Source of the DNA: Nemertoderma westbladi
Taxonomy: Eukaryota; Xenacoelomorpha; Nemertodermatida; Nemertodermatidae
Length of the DNA stretch: 64,000 nt
Direction of reading: 5' to 3'
NCBI GenBank assembly: GCA_032718475.1
Contig: JAUCBJ010005486.1
Coordinates: 1-64,000, forward strand
The notes below the pieces were generated by a model that worked only from the letters and a program-made list of their open reading frames with translations, was not told where the DNA came from and made no database searches. A program made the position numbers and the translations under genes. The first letter of the stretch is position 1; every line of letters begins with the position of its first letter. This document shows positions 41,930 to 50,345 of the stretch, one piece after another.

Positions 41930-42859
41930 ATGGCCACCCAAAGCAACTATTATGATACCCTTTCGGATACAGCGGGATTAATTTTAGCTTTTAATAGAAC
42001 TCATTACAGAGTTTTAAAAATTCGTGACCCGCCATTGACAATTTCCTTCGATGGTAGAACAATGTCCCTTAATTGGCACACACTACATACAAGAAATGAA
42101 GGAAGAATTGTGAGATTTGATCCTCAGCACAAGACTTCAATACACGCTGGTGATTACCCTTTTATGGAATCCTTCCACTGTGTAAAGATAGAAAATATTA
42201 ACTCCTATAGCTATTACATTGGATTTCAAAATCATTACGACGTTATTAAGTTCTACGAAGCACTCAACCAAATCGACAAAAATCAATCTCAATTGAATTG
42301 TACGCTTGTAAATGATCCCATTTGGAATGGAAGAGAACACCCACTGGGGAAGCTGCAACATACGGCACAGCAACCACATGGTAGTAGTGGGGCGCACCCA
42401 CGGCCGTATCCACCGGTAGAGCAACCACATGGTTGGTCACGTTGGGCGCAGCCACCGGTGCTGCCACCGCTGTCAGCAACGGGGAAGGCGCTCTATGGGG
42501 CAACAGGAAGTATAAATAGGAGAAGTGAAGATTTCGAAGGGGGGTCAGGGAGGTTGGATAGTGACCCGGTGGTCTCAGCTCATCAGAATAGACGCCATGT
42601 TGCAACACTAACAAACCTAACAACCATGTTGGTAGCGAATATGGAGGTCGACGAGTTACTTATTATACTCCAGAGCAGTGGTGTGTTGGATTCACATGAA
42701 ACCGAATTGGTCAGAACACGTAGAACCAGCCAAGACAAAAATATTGAGCTAATTGAAATTATGAAGATGAAAACACTTAGCGATTTCCTTGTATTCGTTA
42801 TGGCTTTGGAGTCAACCAACCAAAAACACATTGCTGATGAAATTTGTAAAAAAATTTAA
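41930..42859 (+). CDS. CARD-domain orphan protein, intronless
   Basis: 309 codons from ATG at 41930 (GCTATGGCC context); an in-frame stretch extends a few codons upstream without ATG. Residues 1-120 form a compact-looking, unrecognised domain with many aromatic residues (RTHYRVLKI, SFDGRTMSLNWHTLHTR, YSYYIGFQNHYDVIKFYEAL). A His/Pro/Gly-rich linker follows (about 135-190), then residues about 225-309 fit a caspase-recruitment (death-fold) domain: six predicted helices with ELLIILQSSGVL, KNIELIEIM and FLVFVMALESTNQKHIADEI. CARD adaptors mediate homotypic interactions in apoptosis and innate immune signalling; this is inferred from the fold pattern alone. It lies on the strand opposite to the Ig gene in the intron between exons D and C. 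A TTATAG just upstream could be an acceptor of an unseen 5' exon. A poly(A) signal AATAAA lies near 42992. Confidence 0.65.
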   Translation: MATQSNYYDTLSDTAGLILAFNRTHYRVLKIRDPPLTISFDGRTMSLNWHTLHTRNEGRIVRFDPQHKTSIHAGDYPFMESFHCVKIENINSYSYYIGFQNHYDVIKFYEALNQIDKNQSQLNCTLVNDPIWNGREHPLGKLQHTAQQPHGSSGAHPRPYPPVEQPHGWSRWAQPPVLPPLSATGKALYGATGSINRRSEDFEGGSGRLDSDPVVSAHQNRRHVATLTNLTTMLVANMEVDELLIILQSSGVLDSHETELVRTRRTSQDKNIELIEIMKMKTLSDFLVFVMALESTNQKHIADEICKKI

Positions 42860-43315
42860 GAACAATGTGAAGATTAACAACATTTTTCTTAATTAAGACA
42901 AAAAACAGCTTTAATTATATTTTACAGTGAATATAACAATTAAGTTAATTTAACAATTTATAATCTATTATTTTGTAACAAATATTGAAAGCAATAATAA
43001 ACACATTATATCACTCAATTATTACGTCCTTATGGTATTAGTTCTAGTAACGATTTTCTCTAACTTTTAGTTCAAAACTTAATGTTAACAGGAAAGCAAT
43101 GAAAAGTGTTGCCATTGCATCATAGTACAGGTCGATCATGTATGTAGTTTTGCGACACTTGAGAAAAACATGGACTAATAAATTGGTGGAAAAGTGCCAC
43201 ATGTTTTTCCAAATTGCAAATGTGCCACTATTGTTAGATTCAAGTTTAGAAAAATTCTGGTCATGCAAGAAGCAAAATATATATATGAATAAACTGTATC
43301 AAACATAATATTTAC
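42860..43315. other. Spacer between CARD gene and Ig exon C
   Basis: AT-rich sequence with an AATAAA near 42992. Nothing else recognised. Confidence 0.5.
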
Positions 43316-43503
43316 CAACCAGTTTGTCGTTGAGGTACCAAACGAGATCTGGCATAGGTCTCCCAACAACTCGGCAGTCCAACCGAGCGTTTTTTCCTTC
43401 CTTGGCTCGCACTGCGTTGGGGAGATTAGTAAAGTGGGGGGCATAAAGTTTCTCTTGTACGCCGCCTTCGGTGTGGTGAGAGCGGCGTTGAGCCTTGGAA
43501 TCC
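43316..43503 (-). CDS. Ig gene exon C: first half of Ig domain 2
   Basis: Donor GTAAAT after one base of a codon. Ig reading frame gives a polar linker (SKAQRRSHHTEGG), YAPHFTNLPNAV, LDCRVVG (first Ig cysteine) and PDLVWYLNDK (core Trp), close to the wording of palladin Ig4. Two acceptors are possible: the first AG (TTTATTTAG, exon from 43503) needs a two-base carry that exon B does not supply; an AG ten bases further in (CCAAG, exon from 43493) gives phase 0, in agreement with exon B. Coordinates use the first AG. Confidence 0.8.
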
Positions 43504-43646
43504 CTAAATAAACATATGTAAGTACATTAGTACACTTAATACCTAGAGAAATGACATATTAGTAAATTGAATTCATAAGTAAATATTTGAAACCCTCGGC
43601 CTATAGGAAAGATACATAATACATAGGAGAAACAAACGAACCTTAC

Positions 43647-43883
43647 CACCATCTGCTTCATGGTGCCGGTAATATGATCAGGTATTTCCGGGTCACCTTG
43701 TCCATCGATATACATGCTACCAGAAGAGACAGCAACATCATTGGGGTTGTCTGCCAGCACAGTGTAATGACCCGCATCTTCGGGGAAAACGACATTCACG
43801 CATAGAGTAGCTATCCCTGACTTATAAACCGAACTTATTCGTTGGGACGGACGGACTGGTTTACCCTCCTTGAACCACGCGAT
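43647..43883 (-). CDS. Ig gene exon B: second half of Ig domain 1 and linker
   Basis: Acceptor TTACATTTAG, donor GTAAGG. 79 complete codons: IAWFKEGKPV with the core Trp, then PEDAGHYTVLADNPNDVAV with Val instead of the second cysteine, MYIDG, and an acidic linker. The YTVLADNP wording parallels palladin Ig3, which also lacks this cysteine. Both ends are phase 0. Confidence 0.9.
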
Positions 43884-44044
43884 CTAAATGTAATAAATGG
43901 AACCCGCTAACTAACAGAGTAATAAATAAATTGTGTACGAGTTGGTAAGTACTTCGGGTGTCAGTAGCTGAATCTTGGATATTATTTGCGTGAATATTTA
44001 TCGGTAATGAAATGTAATTAGTGCCCGAGAATATTGTCTGCAAG

Positions 44045-44578
44045 TTCGACGTTAGTGCCCGCGAGTGATTAGCGCAGAAGACCTTGTCTGCAAGAGAGAC
44101 GTTAGTTCCCGCGAGTCATTAGTGCCCGAGGACCTTGTCTGCAAGTGAGACGTTAGTGTCCGCGAGTCATTAGTGCCCGAGGACCTTGTCTGCAAGTGAG
44201 ACGTTAGTGTCCGAGAGTCATTAGTGCCCGAAGACCTTGTCTGCAAGTGAGACGTTAGTGTCCGCGAGTCATTAGTGCCCGAGGACCTTGTCTGCAAGTG
44301 AGACGTTAGTGCCCGCGAGTCATTAGTGACCGAGGACCTTGTCTGCAAGTGAGACGTTAGTGTCCGCGAGTCATTAGTGCCCGAAGACCTTGTCTGCAAG
44401 TGAGACGTTAGTGTCCGCGAGTCATTAGTGCCCGAGGACCTTGTCTGCAAGTGAGACGTTAGTGCCCGCGAGTCATTAGTGACCGAGGACCTTGTCTGCA
44501 AGTGAGACGCTAGTGTCCGCGAGTCATTAGTGCCCGAGGACCTTGTCTGCAAGTGAGACGTTAGTGCCCTCGAGTCTG
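44045..44578. repeat. 51-bp minisatellite in Ig intron, about 10 copies
   Basis: The unit is exactly 51 bp (GAGTCATTAGTGCCCGAGGA as a start) with a few substitutions, lying in the 749-bp intron between exons A and B. As 51 is a multiple of three, the minus strand is open through the array with a 17-residue repeat (QTRSSGTNDSRTLTSHL). The array starts and ends well away from both splice sites, and exons A and B join in frame without it, so I annotate it as intronic repeat. Confidence 0.9.
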
Positions 44579-44632
44579 TATACAGTGATTACAGCTTGTA
44601 GTATATTTTTTTAATATGTATGTGTACATTAC

Positions 44633-44767
44633 CTTCGGGGACGGATTTCCAGTTATTCGACATTGGAAAACAGCCGGAGAACCCTCAAGTATTTTGCAGT
44701 CGTGTAGTTTAGTAGTAAACTGAGGAGGTCGGGGGTTTCCGCCTTGAGAAGAAGAATCAACATCAGC
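44633..44767 (-). CDS. Ig gene exon A: first half of Ig domain 1
   Basis: Acceptor TTTTATTTAG, donor GTAATG. 45 complete codons encode a Ser/Gln/Pro linker, PPQFTTKLHD, KILEGSPAVFQCRITGNPSPK with the first Ig cysteine. Joined to exon B it makes one full I-set domain. Earlier exons must lie to the right of 44767 but none is visible as far as 64000, so the upstream intron exceeds 19 kb or the gene starts elsewhere. Confidence 0.85.
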
Positions 44768-45585
44768 CTAAATAAAAATATTAGACAATAAACATCATAA
44801 ACATCATTTATTTCAAATTTTAGGGGCAATTTTTATTGCTGCATGTTGCCAATACTAGTCTGGTTCCTTTTTGCCAAAATAATGATGGCGAAGGCAAATT
44901 CGGGTAATGGCTGGCCAACGGTTTTAAGCTAAATCGACTGTGCTGATTCCGAATCCGTCTGATGCCAAGCTCAATTGTGAATTGTTGGGTCCCGTTTCAC
45001 CATGGGCTAAAATCATGAAACATTCCAAATATATTGTCAATATGACCCTCTATATTTTTAATGGTGGCGCCACAAAAATGGAATAGCAGTTGCCATGTAT
45101 CCATGGAAACTAGCAAAAAATAACCTTGTACAATGTTTCATCACTTTACATATAGTTACTATCAGTTTAAAAAGAAATCCATTTAGGGTCAATTACCTTA
45201 CATGTTCATAACCCAAGACAATTATATACTGTCGCAGCACGTCTTTTCTTATTACCATAGCAACGGGAAACATTTTGTAATATGTAGAATATCCGTCAGA
45301 AACATGTCGTATGTATTTCAGATGCATATCAATATGTTATATAGTCAACATTCATGATCACAAGCGAAGTCATTATTTTATTGTTACCATAGCAACGGGC
45401 ATATTTTATTATTTATGTATTTCCAATATCGTTTTGGTATTTTATTCGCCTTAGAGGTTAATAATTTAAGGAGTTTTGATAATTAAAAGTATATGGGATC
45501 TTCTGTAGTTATTCTATTTGACAAAGTCATGTTTTATGGTCATAGCAACGGGAGTTTTCCTCCTAATCCGGGAATAAGGATCCGG
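44768..45585. other. Spacer, no gene recognised
   Basis: The motif ACCATAGCAACGGG recurs at about 45254, 45386 and 45538 (spaced about 130-150 bp) within similar surroundings, indicating a degenerate tandem repeat. Nothing coding. Confidence 0.5.
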
Positions 45586-45589
45586 GAGC

Positions 45590-45659
45590 GGAGGCGGCTT
45601 TGTTCTAATGTCAAGCTTCGGGGAACCAATGAGACACCTCCAATGTTATATAGTGTCTG
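45590..45659 (-). mobile_element. RTE-like LINE fragment
   Basis: About 70 bp on the minus strand match 381-451 of the first RTE copy almost perfectly (CAGACACTATATAACATTGG, CTTGACA). It is truncated at both ends. Confidence 0.85.
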
Positions 45660-45682
45660 AGTAGTACAGTCTTGGGCGGCTC

Positions 45683-45939
45683 GGCGACAGTTAGACCCCA
45701 CTGACTGGCGACAGAATGTCTGGGTGACACCCAATGTCACCCTATGGGTGTCATTGGCGCCAGACTGTCTGGGTGAAACCTCCTAATTAGGCTAATAAGA
45801 CCCTAATTGACCGGTGTCATCAATTAATTAGTACTATTAAACCCTAATAGGTGTCTTACGACTCCTAATTAGGGTTTAATTGATTATCCTAATTAATCAA
45901 TCCGATACGCAATGGTGTCAGTGTTGTCTAACTGTCGCC
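45683..45939. mobile_element. 257-bp MITE with 14-bp terminal inverted repeats
   Basis: GGCGACAGTTAGAC at 45683 and its exact complement at 45926-45939. The interior carries GGGTGTCA/TGACACC and CCTAATTA/TAATTAGG motifs in both orientations, so it can fold extensively. No ORF; target duplication unclear. Confidence 0.65.
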
Positions 45940-45984
45940 TAGAGGCCCAAGAGGGTGTCATAAGGGTGACACCGCAACTCTTTT

Positions 45985-46170
45985 ATTTATTAATACTTAT
46001 TTATTTGTATTTAATTTTAATTTATTTATTTGTATTTATTTTTACTTTATTTATTTAAACTTTATTTAATTGTACTTTATTTTAAATTAATTAATTGTAT
46101 TACTTTTACTTGATTTATTTGTATTTAATTTTAAATTAATTATTTATTTGTACTTTATTTTAAATTATAG
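45985..46170. repeat. AT-rich low-complexity tract
   Basis: Repeated TTTATTTATTTGTATTTAATTT-like units lie directly upstream of the LINE RT fragment. Confidence 0.7.
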
Positions 46171-46230
46171 TTTCCAGGTATAGGAGATAGTTTCCATCAA
46201 CAAAAATACCCGCAATGTTGGAATTCGTCT

Positions 46231-47454
46231 TTGACATCTGCCTTACCTAAAAGATGTGATTCATCATTTTCTGAAAAAACCAGCTTCAGACCAGTATGTG
46301 TTACTCCTTTGAGTTCTAGGTGTTTAGACAGATTGGCTCTAGATATATTTCGTAATGCAAGTAAATCCACTGATGATATTTTTCAATTTGCATACAAAAC
46401 AGGTTATTCTAAAGCTGATGCGATCTTATACCTCCTTCATCAGATTACAAAAGCGTTAGATGAAAGACACACAATTTTAAAATGTTTATTCATAGACTAC
46501 TCATCTGCTTTTAACACAGTGTTACAAAACAAGTTTTTAAACAGACTTTTAGACGAATTACCAATAGAGATGCGTTGGTTGGCCAGCTGGCTTCACTCAT
46601 ACATGAGTGGTTTCTCTCAATCGGTTAAATCTGGAAAAAACATATCTTCCTCTATTTCACTGAAAGTTGGTTTTCCCCAAGGGGGTCCTCTTAGTGGACC
46701 TTTGTTTACCAAAGACACTGATGAAATTCGAGCTGACGATGGATCCCTAGCAAAATATTCTGATGACTCAAGAAATCTACAGGCGATAAGGCATTCTGCA
46801 GAAAATGATAAATATAAGTCTAACATCCAGCGAATTGTTGAGCTATCACATGGAAAAAACTTAAAGATAAACGCAAAGAAATCTGAAGAACTATGTTTCA
46901 TTCCAATGAACTTTAAAGAACAGAAAGTTCTAGATATCGCAGAAGAAATAATCCACATAGATGGTGACGAGGTTCCGCGTCCGTCCGAAGTGAAACATCT
47001 TGGAATATGGATTGCAAATAATCTATCATGGAAAACTCATATATTTAAACTTATAAAAAGAGTAAATTACATAGTTCGCCAATTCATCCGGTTTGCAAAT
47101 AAAGATACAAAAATATTTCTCTTTGAAACCTACATTGTACCACAATATATGTACTGTGCGGTTGCGTGGGTCCCCCTCATTCCAAAGAATCTCAAAAAGA
47201 AGTTAAAGAGGCCACTGTCGCTGTTTGCCAAACACTCAAAAATTGAAAAACAAGTTTACATGAACAATATAAATGATGCGTTTTCCAAACAGTTCACCAA
47301 CATGGTAAAGAAAATTGTGGACACGCCGAGTCATCCTCTACACGCTTTCATTATTGGTTTCCGATCAAACTCCACCGCAACTCGCAATAATTACAGAATG
47401 ACTGATAGTTGTTTGTTTATTGACATAATTTTTGAGATGGAAACTCGCATGTAA
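46231..47454 (+). pseudogene. Non-LTR RT fragment, clade uncertain
   Basis: 407 open codons, but no proper ATG at the start, so it is 5'-truncated. RT motifs: SFRPVCVTPL (usual YRPIS), LKCLFIDYSSAFNTV (first catalytic Asp), VGFPQGGPLSGPLF (PQG box), and KYSDDS at about 46756, the usual YADD box with Ser for Ala. A EVKHLGIWI motif and IVPQYMYCAVAW thumb follow. The region between PQG and YSDD is short, which suggests a small deletion. The frame is otherwise intact, which is unusual for a dead copy. 3' of the stop there is no clear tail. Confidence 0.75.
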
Positions 47455-48479
47455 TTCAAACCCTTCACCAATAGAGACACACACATTGATACATTGGCTA
47501 CATACTGTACGTTTAATGCAATAATACCCTCCACCAATACACACTTAAAATTAAGTCCAATTATACGCCGCTTCGTAATGCAAAAATGCGAAAAAAAAGA
47601 AAAATTCAATATATGTACATAACGCTCGTTTTTGTTCGTGTTCGTGAAATGGGCTATACTTAATGAGATGTATACTTAATTATTTGATTTATTATTAATT
47701 TATGGTTATTTTAATCCCTTCCTTGTTATTAATTTATACTTGAGCGGGCTCTAATACTTTAATAATTTTATGGCACATTGATGCGGATCGGGTTCCGAGG
47801 TTATCAAATACTCTGGACCAAGATCAGCTCTATACACGGACCAAGATGTTTCAAAACTCTTTCGCTCCAAGTGCTATTAGATATCTTATAAACAATGAGA
47901 TACCGATTTTCATGCAATGATATTTTATTTATGTATAGTTTTATCTACAATTCTTAAATATTGGCACGTTATTTTTAATTTAATTTTATTTTATTTCACT
48001 TATCTAGTTTGTAGGCTTATCGTTCAATTGTCAACGTATTTTCAATTTTTATTTATTTATTTATTATTTTACTTAGCCTGATTTTAATTTTTATTAAGTT
48101 GCTAATCTCAGCTAACAAGTGACATATACGGTTTAAAGTTTTATTTATTTTTACTGGAAATATTCAATTTTTAGCCACCGGGGGGGGGAATTTTATCATA
48201 CTTTTTAAAGTAATTTTAACGTATTATTTCTGTAATTATAAAGTTTTATGTAATCTGTGTTTGTGATTAACGGTAATTTTCCTATTTACATTCCTCCATA
48301 TGTACAGGTAATTAAACGAATTATTCATTCATTAATTCATTCATTAATTAATTGTATTACTTTTACTTTTACTTTATACATTGATTTCTATTTTAATATT
48401 AATTAGTTTTTATATTACTAATGACATCATTATGACATAATGTCTATATTTAGCTCTATGGTATACAGCTCCCATACCG
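47455..48479. other. AT-rich spacer
   Basis: Noncoding AT-rich sequence with an eight- or nine-G run near 48181 and ATTCATTAATT repeats (48320-48355). No gene seen. Confidence 0.5.
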
Positions 48480-48800
48480 TTAACTTTATAATCTTTCCTC
48501 TCGCGACCCCTTTGTCTTCGTTATTCAATGGCGCCACTCTGGCTACCATTGAATAACATTGGGCAAACTTTATCTCGCCTCGTATGACGTCATCAAAGCT
48601 GCTCTCTGATTGGTTTAATTATACATTCTTTTCTCCCTCCTATCCCCCGATTGGCTATCCCATTCTATCCCCTCTATAATAGCCACCCGTTCACCGCATT
48701 CCCATTCACTGTCTCATTGTTTTCCTGAAAAGTTTTAGTTATTTTCTTAAAAGAATTTATTTATTTTTATTTCCTAAACGAGTTACCGGTACACATTCAC
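48480..48800 (+). promoter_or_regulatory. Candidate promoter of the split orphan gene
   Basis: Within 220 bases upstream of the ATG are a perfect CRE palindrome TGACGTCA (48586-48593), two ATTGG (inverted CCAAT) boxes near 48610 and 48650, a TATAATA near 48676, and C/T-rich initiator-like sequence (CCATTCAC) about 25-30 bases later. This order and spacing fit a Pol II promoter; none of it is proven. Confidence 0.5.
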
Positions 48801-48801
48801 G

Positions 48802-49215
48802 ATGGCACATTCAGAAATCAGCTATTCAAGCAACGATCTGGTTTGCAACGAAAATCAGTTTATGCTACTAGACAACTCGTTTGGTCTATATTTCGATTCG
48901 GCGAACAAACTCTTCCCGTTAACGATAAATACAACCTTAAACCAACCCATCCTGATTACGGCAAACTACACGCCCTTTATTTTCCGCGCCTGCTACGAAC
49001 TTCACGATGGACAATATCAAACCCTCGACGATAATAAACTTCATTCCTCCAACCACGGTTTCAAACTTTTAAAAAGGGACAACAAAATAAAGTTCAATCT
49101 AACTACTTCGCCCGAGACGTTTACGATTCCAACTAGTATAGTCGATTTTATTCGAGAAAACATCAACCAAGATGTGGCAAATCGTTTACTGGGTTTAACC
49201 ACTCTCGTAACCTCC
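48802..49215 (+). pseudogene. Unrecognised orphan gene, 5' part (138 codons)
   Basis: ATG in a CACGATGG context opens a frame that continues past the insertion site only as transposon-derived repeats (QFGPGQFGP, NCPGPNCPG). The true coding part ends at the 10-bp duplication 49206-49215. The protein piece has mixed polar/aromatic composition, no signal peptide, no membrane segment and no motif I can name (QPILITANYTPFIF, DNKIKFNLTTSPETF). The 3' part resumes at 53814 in the same frame. With no other stop or frameshift across both parts (474 codons), the gene was intact until the insertion. Confidence 0.75.
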
Positions 49216-50299
49216 GGATGTAGGACAATTCGGTCCCGGACAATTCGGTCCGGACAATTCGGTCCCGGACAATTCGGTCCCGGACAATTCGGTCCCAAAA
49301 CACTAAATAAATGGGACCGAATTGTCCTAGGACCGAATTGTCCGGGACCGAATTGTCCGGGACCGAATTGTCCGGGACCGAATTGTCCGGGACCGAATTG
49401 TCCTAGGACCGAATTGTCCGGTTCCTGATAGCAACGTTTTAGTGCTTTTTTGATATTGGTGAATGTTCTAGAACATTAGTAGAGATATTTGTTATGGTAG
49501 CTAGTGTTATTTACTTGCTAGAATTTTTTGAAATTTTAAAAATACTGTATTTTTTTTATTTTTGTTATTGGTAAGTGTTCGAGAACATTATTATATATTA
49601 TTTATTAAGGTGTAGCTAGTGTTTTTTTTTACTAGCTAGCATTTCCTTGAAATTATAAAAACACTTGTGAAAACATTGATATTTCAGAATTAGGCCTAAA
49701 CTGTTGCTGATTATATTAATTACCAACAATATTGTTGATATTATAACAGTCCCTGAATGAGATCCAGCTATTATCTAGGATAATAATTTAGACTTGTTAA
49801 CCAACCAACAACACATACAGTATACTTACGCAGTATATAAAAAAAATCAGTTTTAAAAATAAACATTTTAAATACATACTATTACTAGCTGGTAAAATTC
49901 ACAAGCTCCATAAAAACACCATAGCTACCATAAATAATAATGCTAACAAAAAAAAGTAAATTTTTTTTATTTTTAAAAAAATACTACAGTACAGGCCACC
50001 AGAAAACGCAGATTTGTACAATTGTGAACACATTTTATCAAATGTGTACCAGTGTAATGTAATGTTGTTGAACGGGACAATTGAACATAATTGAACATAA
50101 TTGAATTGGCAACAACCAAAATTTTTTCGCCAAAGGATACAATTGAATACTTTTGAAACGCTTAGTAATCTGGAAACTCTCTGTAGTTTGCCGCGAACTG
50201 TCACTCACTGCAGCTGGAAATGCGATAAGGATTTTGTTTACCTTTATAGTGTGCGGTTAATAGTGTCTACAGTCCCGCTCTCAAAAAGCATTCCTTTGA

Positions 50300-50345
50300 T
50301 CAAACATTGATCAAACTTTGATCAAACATTGATCAAAGTTTGATC
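50300..50345. repeat. TTGATCAA palindrome cluster, left
   Basis: Five TTTGATCAAA/TTGATCAA palindromes follow each other with alternating CA/CT spacers. The same cluster, inverted, is at 53035-53090. It forms part of the long inverted repeats of the surrounding element. Confidence 0.8.

Larger units (their letters stand above)
8886..44767 (-). other. Palladin-like Ig-repeat gene, gene-level span (seven exons seen)
   Basis: Seven minus-strand exons encode consecutive Ig I-set domains in order: 44633-44767, 43647-43883, 43316-43503, 26449-26605, 23693-23888, 22705-22878 and 8886-9136. Each of the first three domains is split over two exons; the fourth is only begun. Domains 1 and 3 lack the second Ig cysteine (HYTVLADN, GWYSVVIQN), while domain 2 keeps it (YTCQARN). 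This alternation and the local wording match the C-terminal Ig3-Ig5 of palladin/myopalladin as I know them. The fourth domain resembles kettin/titin Ig repeats (HFETRV, DDPSLVVEWF). Such proteins cross-link or scaffold actin in Z-disc-like structures. The gene continues beyond both ends of the seen exons. Introns reach 16.7 kb and 13.6 kb and hold other genes and transposons. Phases match cleanly for D-E and F-G; B-C and C-D do not fit simply. Confidence 0.75.

Noticed and set aside
43175-43444. Minus-strand 89-codon ORF overlapping Ig exon C
   Set aside because: It is in a different frame from the Ig motif and reads over the donor into the intron.
44052-44552. Minus-strand 166-codon ORF of 17-residue repeats as an Ig-gene exon
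   Set aside because: It lies wholly inside a minisatellite in an intron; flanking exons join in phase without it.
49216-49428. QFGPGQFGP / NCPGPNCPG repeat protein
   Set aside because: This is the translation of the transposon's 15-bp terminal repeats read through from the orphan gene.
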